The notes beneath the pieces are model-generated. The model saw only the letters and a program-made list of their open reading frames with translations, made no database searches and was not told the DNA's origin. From NCBI GenBank assembly GCA_018665505.1, contig JABJCS010000552.1:1-5945 (forward strand): a stretch of DNA of 5,945 bases. The letters are read 5' to 3'. Of this stretch, positions 1 through 5,634 are shown piece by piece. Source of the DNA: Alphaproteobacteria bacterium. GTDB lineage: Bacteria > Pseudomonadota > Alphaproteobacteria > UBA8366. A program made the position numbers and the translations under genes. The first letter of the stretch is position 1; the number at the start of each line of letters is the position of its first letter.

Positions 1-2174
1 GCGGCGTTGAGCGCCAGGAGGTTCGTCTGCTTGGCGATTTCATCAATCATCAAGATAATCTCGGAGATACTGGTCGAGCTTTCCTCGATCCTGGACACGG
101 CTTCGATCGCCTGCTGCGTAACTTCGCTGCCGTGCGCCGCACGCTTGGACGCTTCCATCGACACCGATTGCGCTTCCTCCGCGCTTTGGGAATTAGCGCT
201 GATCTTTGTCTGGACCTCTTCCATCGACGAGGCCGTCTGTTCCAGTGTCTCGGCCTGCTTCGCCGACCGGTCGGACAAGTCCGCGCCTGACGTCGCGATG
301 CCGCTTGTGCCGGTGCGCATGGATCCCGCCGCAGCCTGGATCTCGCCCACCAGTTTCGCAACATGTTCAATGGTCGTATTGACCGACGTCTGCAACTCGG
401 CAAAGGCGCCTTTGAATTTGCCCTGCATCGCTTCGGTCAGATCGCCCTCCGACATGTGGCGGATCACGCGGCCGGTCTCGGCGATGCCGGCGTCAACCGT
501 CTCAAGCAAACGGTTGACGCCGGCGGCAAGCTGATTGAGCGCATCGTCGTCGTAGTCCGTAGGGACGCGCGCGCTGAAGTCGCCGTCAACCGCGCGATCG
601 ACGACCGCACCGAAAGCTTCTCCGATTTCGGTCATCATTTTCGCACGCGCGGCGGCCGATGCTTCGTCGGCGGTTTCCTTTTCCGCGGCAAGTTCATCCA
701 TGCGTCGCGCGTTGTTCTGGAAATCCTCGAGCGCGACCGACATCTCGCCCGGTTCGGTGTTCGCGGCGAATTTGGGAAGCTGGCGGTCGTTTTCTCCATC
801 GATCAGGAATTGCATCTCGTCACAGATAGATTTGATCTGGCGGCGGATCGATCCGGCGATGCGCCAGCCGACTGCGATCGCCAGAATCAAAGCGGCCACC
901 ACCGTGATCGCCATCGCAATGATGGAGATGCGCCCGGTCGATTCGATCGCCGTGTTGACGCGATCGGCGCTTTCCTGAAAATGCTGCGAAAGTTCGACGG
1001 TCATCGCATTCAGATTGGACAGGGCTACCGCCCGGGCTTCGAAGGCGGTCCGCGTTCCGGCGATCTCCGTCAGGAGCAAATTGAGGCCGGTGAATGCCTC
1101 CTTTGCATCCGCATCCTCTAGCTTTTCCGCACGCGCAAGCAGGCTGCTCGCTGACGCCTCAAGCGCCCGCGCAATTTTGTCATCGCGCTTTTGAACATAC
1201 AGCGTCGTGCTGAGGTTGAGTTTCAGAACCTCTGTTGATAGATCGCGCAGGTTCAGTGTTCCGGCGCGGATCGTGGCGACGGTCTTTGCAAGTTCGGCGG
1301 CCTTTGCGATAGCCTCGCGTGCGCCCTGCTGTTGGATTGCCAGGAGTTTGTCGGCGGTCTTCGCCAACATGGATGCACCACGCAGCACACGTACTTCCGC
1401 CGCCGCGGTCCGGGCGGGCGGCGACCCTGCCGTGGTTTTGAGCGTGAACCACTGCCCCATTATTCCCGACACGGCCTTGTTCACTCGAACAAGCCTTGCC
1501 AGCACGGCTTTTGCCGCTTCATCCGATTTACCGTCGCCGATGACCGCGCCGACGCTATCGCTCAGCAGTTTTTGCGATTCCACAAGGGCGTCACGATCCT
1601 TTTTCTGCGACGTGCCCGCAAATCTGTTGACGTCCCGCTGAAATATAAGGACAGCGCGGGAGAGTGCAGCAAAAGGAATTTCCTGGCGCCTGGCCTCCGT
1701 CGCGCTTGCGTTCAAGCGCTCCGCATTTGCATTCTGTTCGGCAACAGTGGCATCCATCCTTTTGACCGCCGCCTGAACGGCCGCGGCGACATCGTTCAGC
1801 GTCTTATCGATTGCCTTGACGGAACTGTCGACGTCCCGGTCGGCGGACGTAAGCTTCGAAAACTGCTCGCTCATGCCCCGCGCCTTATCGAGCAGCAACG
1901 GCTTGTCGGCGCCTTCAAGCGCGGCGCCCAGCGATTTCAGGCCCTCGTCGGCCTTCGCCGCGCGCTCTTTCGACGGCGCGGTCGCATAGGCAATGGTTGC
2001 AGATCGCGCACCCTCGACGACCGACGAGACGGTATCCAGATTGCGGAGCTCATCTACGCTGGCCCCCATTTGGTTGGCGGTCCATATGCCGGTTCCGCCG
2101 ACGACAAGTAATAGCGTCAGCACGATCGCGAGAACCGTTGCGATTCTCACGGAAATTCTTAGGCGGTCAAACAT
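1..2174 (-). CDS. Methyl-accepting chemotaxis protein, 3' end cut by window edge
   Basis: Inner-membrane chemoreceptor that would sense a periplasmic ligand and control CheA through CheW. The minus frame is open from ATG 2174 to the left edge (724 complete codons, no stop). An in-frame TAA lies 12 codons upstream with no other start codon between, and a weak GGGAA ribosome site sits 6 bases before the ATG, so this start is firm. TM1 is about residues 11-31 and TM2 about 416-437. Between them lies a long, predicted all-helical periplasmic region of about 385 residues. After TM2 come a HAMP-like segment (about 438-500) and two further HAMP-like units with the signatures DGDF (530-533) and EGDL (576-579). 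The MA signalling domain starts near 606. Its hairpin begins with EIAKQTNLLALNA at 712-724, where the window ends; roughly the last 100-plus residues are missing. It is divergent from the binding-protein gene at 2318. The family is certain; the ligand is unknown. Confidence 0.96.
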   Translation of the reverse strand, partial: MFDRLRISVRIATVLAIVLTLLLVVGGTGIWTANQMGASVDELRNLDTVSSVVEGARSATIAYATAPSKERAAKADEGLKSLGAALEGADKPLLLDKARGMSEQFSKLTSADRDVDSSVKAIDKTLNDVAAAVQAAVKRMDATVAEQNANAERLNASATEARRQEIPFAALSRAVLIFQRDVNRFAGTSQKKDRDALVESQKLLSDSVGAVIGDGKSDEAAKAVLARLVRVNKAVSGIMGQWFTLKTTAGSPPARTAAAEVRVLRGASMLAKTADKLLAIQQQGAREAIAKAAELAKTVATIRAGTLNLRDLSTEVLKLNLSTTLYVQKRDDKIARALEASASSLLARAEKLEDADAKEAFTGLNLLLTEIAGTRTAFEARAVALSNLNAMTVELSQHFQESADRVNTAIESTGRISIIAMAITVVAALILAIAVGWRIAGSIRRQIKSICDEMQFLIDGENDRQLPKFAANTEPGEMSVALEDFQNNARRMDELAAEKETADEASAAARAKMMTEIGEAFGAVVDRAVDGDFSARVPTDYDDDALNQLAAGVNRLLETVDAGIAETGRVIRHMSEGDLTEAMQGKFKGAFAELQTSVNTTIEHVAKLVGEIQAAAGSMRTGTSGIATSGADLSDRSAKQAETLEQTASSMEEVQTKISANSQSAEEAQSVSMEASKRAAHGSEVTQQAIEAVSRIEESSTSISEIILMIDEIAKQTNLLALNA

Positions 2175-2188
2175 ACAAGTTCCCGGAC

Positions 2189-2203
2189 TTAACCGTTTTT
2201 TAG
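2189..2203. promoter_or_regulatory. CtrA-like motif TTAA-N7-TTAG
   Basis: TTAA at 2189-2192 is followed after exactly 7 bases by TTAG at 2200-2203, one mismatch from the alphaproteobacterial CtrA consensus TTAA-N7-TTAA. It lies 15 bases upstream of the chemoreceptor ATG at 2174. CtrA commonly controls motility and chemotaxis genes in alphaproteobacteria, which fits the neighbour. The region is locally AT-rich, so chance occurrence is quite possible. Confidence 0.3.
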
Positions 2204-2236
2204 AGAATTATCGATCTTTTAGGGCGCGTTATAACA

Positions 2237-2276
2237 TTAACCGACAGTCATGAAGAAATCGTTTCATGCTGGTTAA
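2237..2276. repeat. Nested inverted repeat in divergent intergenic region
   Basis: Outer arms TTAACC (2237-2242) and GGTTAA (2271-2276) are perfect reverse complements. They enclose inner arms CATGAA (2249-2254) and TTCATG (2263-2268), also perfect, around an 8-base centre. The arm spacers are unequal (6 and 2 bases), so this is better read as two nested dyads than one continuous stem. It lies midway between the two divergent starts and could be an operator for one or both genes. A perfect palindrome GTTATAAC (2228-2235) sits next to it and could supply a TATAAC -10 element on either strand. Function is inferred from position and symmetry only. Confidence 0.5.
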
Positions 2277-2287
2277 CAAAAGATTTA
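2273..2287. promoter_or_regulatory. Second CtrA-like motif TTAA-N7-TTTA
   Basis: TTAA at 2273-2276 and TTTA at 2284-2287 are separated by 7 bases, again one mismatch from TTAA-N7-TTAA. The left half lies within the outer arm of the inverted repeat at 2237-2276. It is 30 bases upstream of the substrate-binding-protein start at 2318, so it would overlap that gene's promoter. Support is the motif alone. Confidence 0.28.
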
Positions 2288-2306
2288 TTTGATCTACAAA
2301 TGAAAT

Positions 2307-2310
2307 GGAG
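2307..2310 (+). promoter_or_regulatory. Ribosome binding site that fixes the start at 2318
   Basis: GGAG lies 7 bases before ATG 2318, an ideal distance. An earlier in-frame ATG at 2300 has no ribosome site and would contain this one inside its coding region. From 2318 the protein begins MKRAILAALA, a clean signal peptide; from 2300 six extra residues would precede it. Confidence 0.75.
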
Positions 2311-2317
2311 AAATAGT

Positions 2318-3283
2318 ATGAAAAGAGCAATTTTGGCCGCCTTGGCCTGTTATGCGCTGACCCCCGGCGTTGCCGCCGCGGCGGATAATGTCGCCACCGC
2401 GACCGACAGTGTCGGCGTGGTCTGGATGGGCAAATCCGGCATGGCCAACCGTGTCATTGCCGGATTCCGCGAACATATGAGCAAAGCGGCGCCGGAATTC
2501 TCCCTCGAGGTGCGCAAGGAACTGCCGGACGCCGGTGCAGTGACCAAGGCAGTCGGCGAATTAACGTCGAAGCATAAAGGCATCGTCGTTCTGCGGTCCA
2601 GCGGTTCGAAATGGCTGGCGAAAAACAAAACATCCGTCCCCGCCTTCATCGGCGGCGGCAACCATCCGCCGACCCTGGGCGTGGGGCAAAACATGGACGC
2701 GCCGGAGGGCAATGTGACCGGGGTGACGTATTTCCTCGACCATACCCTGGTGATGGAAACGTTCGTTGCCATCGCGCCGGATGCAACCCGCATCGCCGTG
2801 ATCACCCAGAAAGGCCACCCCGGCGGCCCGATTGATTCGAAGGGCGCCAAAGCGGCCTGCGAGAAACTCTTTCTCGAATGCACGTTTCATGAAGTGGCAA
2901 AAGGCGAAGGCGTTGGCGGTGTGATCGCCGCTGCCAAAGACGCCCAGGGTTTTCTTCTCGGCAACCAGGCCGGTCTTTATGACGACAAGGCGAAGTTCCA
3001 GTCGGCCGTGAAGGCCGCCGGCAACCGCCCGATCTTCAGCCTGAACAAGAAACCGGTTGAATACGGTGCCCTGGCGAGTATGGCCGCCGATGACCGGAAA
3101 CTCGGCAGAATGCTGGCAGAACGCGTGATTTCCGTCGTCCGTGACGGAAAAACCGTGGCGCAGACGCCGGTCGGCCGCGATCCGAAGCCGATCCTGGTTC
3201 TGAATTCTTCGACGATGAAGCGGCTTAAGCTTGCCGTTCCGAAGCAGATGCTGAAGGCCGCCAAACTGGTGGGCGATTCCTAA
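2318..3283 (+). CDS. Exported ABC-type substrate-binding protein (PF04392-like)
   Basis: A 321-residue periplasmic binding protein. Residues 1-22 form a signal peptide: lysine and arginine at 2-3, a hydrophobic core, then a run of alanines with cleavage near A22. The mature protein matches the family of ABC substrate-binding proteins related to TrpX and has the periplasmic-binding type 1 layout. Its first lobe starts with the strand SVGVVWMG (31-38). EGNVTGVTYF (130-139) is a variant of the family's conserved PGGN-TG segment, and RIAVI (158-162) opens the second lobe. GALASMAADDRKLG (250-263) fits the usual binding-cleft and helix region near the C-terminus. Members usually bind small amino-acid-like ligands; the ligand here cannot be read from sequence. 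No permease or ATPase gene is adjacent: a strong terminator follows, and the upstream neighbour is a divergent chemoreceptor. It may therefore serve sensing instead of, or as well as, transport. Family assignment is strong; role is inferred. Confidence 0.88.
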   Translation: MKRAILAALACYALTPGVAAAADNVATATDSVGVVWMGKSGMANRVIAGFREHMSKAAPEFSLEVRKELPDAGAVTKAVGELTSKHKGIVVLRSSGSKWLAKNKTSVPAFIGGGNHPPTLGVGQNMDAPEGNVTGVTYFLDHTLVMETFVAIAPDATRIAVITQKGHPGGPIDSKGAKAACEKLFLECTFHEVAKGEGVGGVIAAAKDAQGFLLGNQAGLYDDKAKFQSAVKAAGNRPIFSLNKKPVEYGALASMAADDRKLGRMLAERVISVVRDGKTVAQTPVGRDPKPILVLNSSTMKRLKLAVPKQMLKAAKLVGDS

Positions 3284-3311
3284 GCAGCATTTCGCCTGGA
3301 CACGCGATCCA

Positions 3312-3358
3312 CCCTATCGGCGCCAGAGCATAAAGCTCTCCGCCGATAGGGTTTTTTT
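3312..3358 (+). terminator. Strong rho-independent terminator
   Basis: An 11-base perfect stem (CCCTATCGGCG at 3312-3322 with its complement at 3341-3351) is extended by an inner 5-base stem AGAGC/GCTCT (3325-3329 and 3335-3339). Loop ATAAA closes it, and seven T follow at 3352-3358. It starts 28 bases after the binding-protein stop and ends that transcript. No A-tract precedes the stem, so it works on the plus strand only. Confidence 0.93.
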
Positions 3359-3375
3359 ATACACACTGGGCAGGC

Positions 3376-3474
3376 ATCAGAATCAATGTTGTCTGCGACG
3401 CGCCCGGCAAGCGCTTCTACCGCCCGCCGATGTCACCCCCGAAGGTGCCGGAGGTGCTGAACGCGGAGGCGTAG
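3376..3474 (+). pseudogene. Orphan open frame, possible C-terminal gene remnant
   Basis: A plus-strand frame reads IRINVVCDAPGKRFYRPP from 3376 and continues to TAG at 3472-3474. It has a natural protein-like composition but no plausible start or ribosome site. The frame stays open backwards through the T-tract of the preceding terminator, so coding sequence cannot truly extend that way. It could be the C-terminal stub of a gene whose 5' part was lost at a junction near 3360. I do not recognise the family. It may also be chance coding-like sequence. Confidence 0.25.
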
Positions 3475-3612
3475 GTCGGCGGTCGCAGGGATCGGCGGGA
3501 AGAGCCGTGTCAGTTCTGCATTGGCCCGGAAGCGGACATGTCGATGATGCCGGTTGTCCGATTACCCGGAATTCCTGATCTCGAATTGATATCCGGAAAG
3601 ATGAATTGAGCC
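3475..3612. other. Non-coding stretch without recognisable content
   Basis: No supported gene, hairpin or promoter is visible between the orphan frame stop and the end of the signal peptidase gene. The segment around 3522-3545, with its GGCCCGGAAGCGGACATGTC core, gives a faint impression of short dispersed intergenic elements seen in some alphaproteobacteria. That is from memory only and cannot be tested on one copy. Confidence 0.35.
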
Positions 3613-4485
3613 TCAGTGGATTTCTCTGCCAATCCGCTTCCGATCACCCGACCAGTAAATAACTTCCGGAAAGCCTTTTATATTTGCAATTGGAACCGTT
3701 CCCAATTCCGGGTGCCGGCTGTCCTTCGACCGGTCTCGATTGTCTCCCAAGACGAATACATGACCGTGTGGCACTCTAAAAACTGGTGTGCGATCCGTGC
3801 TCATTCCATCGGAATATTCGAAAATCGAATGTGAATGACCACTCGGGAGAATCTCCTGATATTGAATGCGCCCATCTGTTGTTCGCTGTATCTCACGTCG
3901 TTCCGCCGCGCTTCCGTTCACATATAGCTTTCCATAGACCAACTGAATCGTGTCGCCGGGCAACCCGATCAATCTTCTGACCCAATCTTGATCAGGGCGG
4001 CGCGGGTTTCTCAAAACGATAACTGTGCCACGGGGCGGTGGTTCGGTCGGTGAAACAGCCATCTTCGCGAACCAACGCTCGCCGAAAGTCAGTGTGGGTT
4101 CCATTGATTCATTGGCGGCGTAAAACGATCTCCACTTTGTTTCCATCCCCCGGATGCCCAAGTTGCCCAAGCTTGAGATGACGAGGAAGAGACCAAGATA
4201 TATGTACCAACGGTTAAACCATCTGATCTGGATACTTTCGATGCGTCGTGCAATTCGCCAGGAATCGACGGCGCAGGCGATCAGAAAAATCACCGTAAAC
4301 AAGAGAAACGAAAGATAGAATCCTACCGAAGAAGAGAGAGAAAAAACGTTATCGAAAAACAAAAGTGCGAGCGCATATAGCAAAATTAACGCACCCGCGC
4401 GTCTTATCCGTCCACAGTAGAGCTGACCAATTCCAATGCCCACCAGGGATAAAACTGCAGCAAGCCATCTGTTTCGTGCCTTCAA
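3613..4485 (-). CDS. Signal peptidase I homologue (S26) with Lys-to-Arg in box D
   Basis: A 290-residue membrane protein of the signal peptidase I family, which cleaves signal peptides from exported proteins at the periplasmic face. The start is TTG 4485: TAA sits two codons upstream, no ATG occurs before codon 114, and a G-rich site precedes the TTG. Residues 1-110 hold about four membrane segments (7-21, 31-45, 54-74, 92-107), including GIGQLYCGR (18-26), a motif of small TM2-like membrane domains. The catalytic part has box B ESMEPTL with Ser127, box D DWVRRLIGLPGD (167-178) and box E GDNRDRSKDSR (247-257). Box D normally reads KR before the hydrophobic pair; here both residues are arginine (AGA AGA), so the general-base lysine of the Ser/Lys dyad is absent at position 170. 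The gene is AT-richer than its neighbours (line 4321-4380 is 24/60 G+C; MCP line 661-720 is 36/60), suggesting transfer. It may be inactive or altered, and is probably not the housekeeping LepB. Confidence 0.9.
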   Translation of the reverse strand: MKARNRWLAAVLSLVGIGIGQLYCGRIRRAGALILLYALALLFFDNVFSLSSSVGFYLSFLLFTVIFLIACAVDSWRIARRIESIQIRWFNRWYIYLGLFLVISSLGNLGIRGMETKWRSFYAANESMEPTLTFGERWFAKMAVSPTEPPPRGTVIVLRNPRRPDQDWVRRLIGLPGDTIQLVYGKLYVNGSAAERREIQRTTDGRIQYQEILPSGHSHSIFEYSDGMSTDRTPVFRVPHGHVFVLGDNRDRSKDSRHPELGTVPIANIKGFPEVIYWSGDRKRIGREIH

Positions 4486-4567
4486 GAATTACCGCCCCCG
4501 GTTGACAAGATTGAAGCTACTCGATTTCACAAAAAATCTATCATGGGTGGACGGTTCTGCCGGCATT
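4486..4567. other. Intergenic region upstream of signal peptidase homologue
   Basis: No gene or hairpin is seen. It should contain the promoter for the minus-strand gene at 4485, but I find no convincing -35/-10 pair. A G-rich stretch just before the TTG start (4492-4499, read on the minus strand) can serve as its ribosome site. Confidence 0.4.
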
Positions 4568-4786
4568 TCAAAACCCCAGGCGACTGCCAACTCCCGGCGC
4601 CGCTATGAAGTATAGATGCTGGCGCAACGTAATATCCCCTTTTGGTCCGAGCGGGCCGTTGCCCATCAGGCGTTCGACCACATCGTCAAGCTGTTCGGGC
4701 GATGTGCAGTCGATGCGCGCACTCAGGCCCTCGTTAATGATCTGGTGGGCATAGTCTGCACGATCAAAATCGTCCCCGGCATTGAT
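4568..4786 (-). pseudogene. Degenerate duplicate of the parB 3' end
   Basis: The minus frame ending at TGA 4568-4570 contains RIDCTSPEQLDDVVERLMGN, which parallels RIDYTSLEQLDDLVERLMGN in the true parB C-terminus at the right end of the window. Before this block the frame resembles ParB only vaguely (DYAHQIINEGLSA), and after GNGP the two diverge completely. No ATG occurs in frame before the matching block, and the frame is bounded upstream by the TGA (4787-4789) that ends the secreted-protein gene, so it has no start of its own. It is best read as a broken partial copy of the ParB dimerisation domain. Several substitutions change residues (for example Y to C, L to P), consistent with relaxed selection. 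Confidence 0.75.
4651..4720. repeat. Direct repeat, left copy (parB 3'-end segment)
   Basis: Aligns without gaps to 5709-5778. The first 28 bases (4651-4678) are identical and 63 of 70 match overall by hand alignment. It is in the same orientation as the right copy and 1058 bases away. Confidence 0.9.
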
Positions 4787-5344
4787 TCATCGTGACATTA
4801 GGGATTTCAGCCGGTCATTTTCGGCGCGTCGGGTGAAGACTTCATACAACTTTTCAAATTCGCGCTGTCCGTTCCAGGACAAGGCGCGCGATACGAAATC
4901 CGGGCTAATGCGTGCCGTCGCACCGTCGCCGGTACGGTGTAGATCCTTGATTGACGGGTCTGCGCGGCGCCTCAGTGCCCATGCGCCGGTGCAATCCACA
5001 TCGTCTCCGATTGCTTCTGCAGGTCCATAGCCTTCGTGACCGATCAACGTCGCCTTGAAGGTCATGATCGTATAGGTGCCATTGACGTAGACGATCATGC
5101 GTCCAAATGCGTCAATCTTGCCGACCATCCGATTGCCATTGTCTGTCGTATCAATGGTGCCGGTAACCGTACCGTTGCGGATCGTTAACGCCTCGGGATT
5201 CGCGGTGCCCCTGCGGCATGAAATTCCACCGTAAGAATCCCACACCCCGTCAAAACGGGTGACGGCAGGAGGCTCCCCCGCGCCCGCCTTTGCGGTCAAG
5301 GCCAGGAATGTCGCCAATGTCGCCAGGATCAGTATCGCTCTCAT
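4787..5344 (-). CDS. Small secreted protein of unknown function
   Basis: A 185-residue exported protein. ATG 5344 is preferred because AGGGGG (5351-5356 on the minus strand) lies 6 bases before it. ATG 5350 abuts that site, and an in-frame TTG at 5362 would swallow it. Residues 1-20 are a signal peptide ending near AKA. The mature part (about 29-127) has alternating short strands: FDGVWDSYGG (31-40), TGTI (61-64), VGKIDAFGRMIVYVNG (74-89), then GAWALRRR (120-127). This resembles a small beta-barrel or lipocalin-like fold seen in secreted alphaproteobacterial hypotheticals with an FDG-W start and a C-G-W end. Two cysteines, C43 and C118, sit near the two ends of the domain and could form a disulfide. 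The last 55 residues are polar and probably helical. No catalytic motif is visible. It lies between two copies of a parB segment and may have come with that rearrangement. Confidence 0.8.
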   Translation of the reverse strand: MRAILILATLATFLALTAKAGAGEPPAVTRFDGVWDSYGGISCRRGTANPEALTIRNGTVTGTIDTTDNGNRMVGKIDAFGRMIVYVNGTYTIMTFKATLIGHEGYGPAEAIGDDVDCTGAWALRRRADPSIKDLHRTGDGATARISPDFVSRALSWNGQREFEKLYEVFTRRAENDRLKSLMSR

Positions 5345-5365
5345 CGTCATCCCCCTGGACAAACA

Positions 5366-5394
5366 ATTATGCTTCGAGGATAGCCACCGGATAA
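5366..5394 (-). promoter_or_regulatory. Possible sigma-70-like promoter for the secreted-protein gene
   Basis: On the minus strand CATAAT (5371-5366) is one mismatch from TATAAT. TTATCC (5394-5389), 17 bases upstream, matches TTGACA at only three positions. Transcription would begin near 5359, leaving a leader of about 15 bases that contains the AGGGGG ribosome site and supports the start at 5344. The -35 element is weak. Confidence 0.3.
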
Positions 5395-5406
5395 GGGCGG
5401 ATCAAT

Positions 5407-5559
5407 ATGAGTGGCACCAAACCCCTGGGGGCGGCAATCGAGCAAGATCCGAAAAGAAAGCAAGAGATCGAAGATTACATCGTCAGATGGCGCGCCGAAC
5501 GGGACAAACTGGATGGCCAGATCGCACAAAAAGCGGCGGAACTCGTCGCCTTGTCCTGA
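5407..5559 (+). CDS. Hypothetical 50-residue polar helical protein
   Basis: A short plus-strand ORF from ATG 5407 to TGA 5557-5559. AAGGG at 5393-5397, 9 bases before the ATG, is an acceptable ribosome site. The protein begins MSGTKPLGAAIEQDPKRKQE and continues as one strongly charged, probably helical stretch (about residues 15-48) with Glu/Lys/Arg/Gln and hydrophobic residues at helical spacing (I21, Y24, I25, W28, L35, I39, L46, V47). It could form a small coiled coil. It has no signal peptide, membrane segment or cysteine. It is divergent from the secreted-protein gene (62 bases between starts) and convergent with parB. Composition and ribosome site look like a real gene; the family is not recognised. 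Confidence 0.55.
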   Translation: MSGTKPLGAAIEQDPKRKQEIEDYIVRWRAERDKLDGQIAQKAAELVALS

Positions 5560-5634
5560 GAGAACGATCGCATTCGGACAAAACAAAACCCTGGGATAGT
5601 GAACCGTGCGGGAGGCGCCGAAGCTCAACCCCCC
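5560..5634. other. Convergent gap between 50-residue ORF and parB
   Basis: Both genes end into this 75-base gap. I see no stem-loop with a T-tract for either strand, so how either transcript ends is not visible here. Confidence 0.4.

Noticed and set aside
363..1121. Long plus-strand open frame of 252 codons
   Set aside because: It is antisense to the MCP, whose TM, HAMP and signalling motifs fix the true frame; its composition (many Arg, Asp, His) is typical of a shadow frame.
1332..2111. Plus-strand open frame of 259 codons
   Set aside because: Also antisense to the MCP periplasmic region; no ribosome site and no recognisable domain.
2249..2268. GTTTCA-containing palindrome as a parS site
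   Set aside because: The known parS consensus has a GTTTCACGTGAAAC core; this dyad has a different centre and 8-base spacer, and parB lies over 3 kb away.
2300..2302. ATG 2300 as the start of the substrate-binding protein
   Set aside because: No ribosome site upstream; GGAG 7 bases before ATG 2318 and the clean signal peptide from there favour the later start.
2350..2883. Minus-strand open frame of 177 codons
   Set aside because: Shadow of the substrate-binding-protein gene, which has signal peptide, family motifs, ribosome site and terminator.
4502..4530. TTGACA at 4502-4507 as a plus-strand -35 element
   Set aside because: The matching -10 position (4525-4530, TTTCAC) is poor and there is no plus-strand gene downstream.
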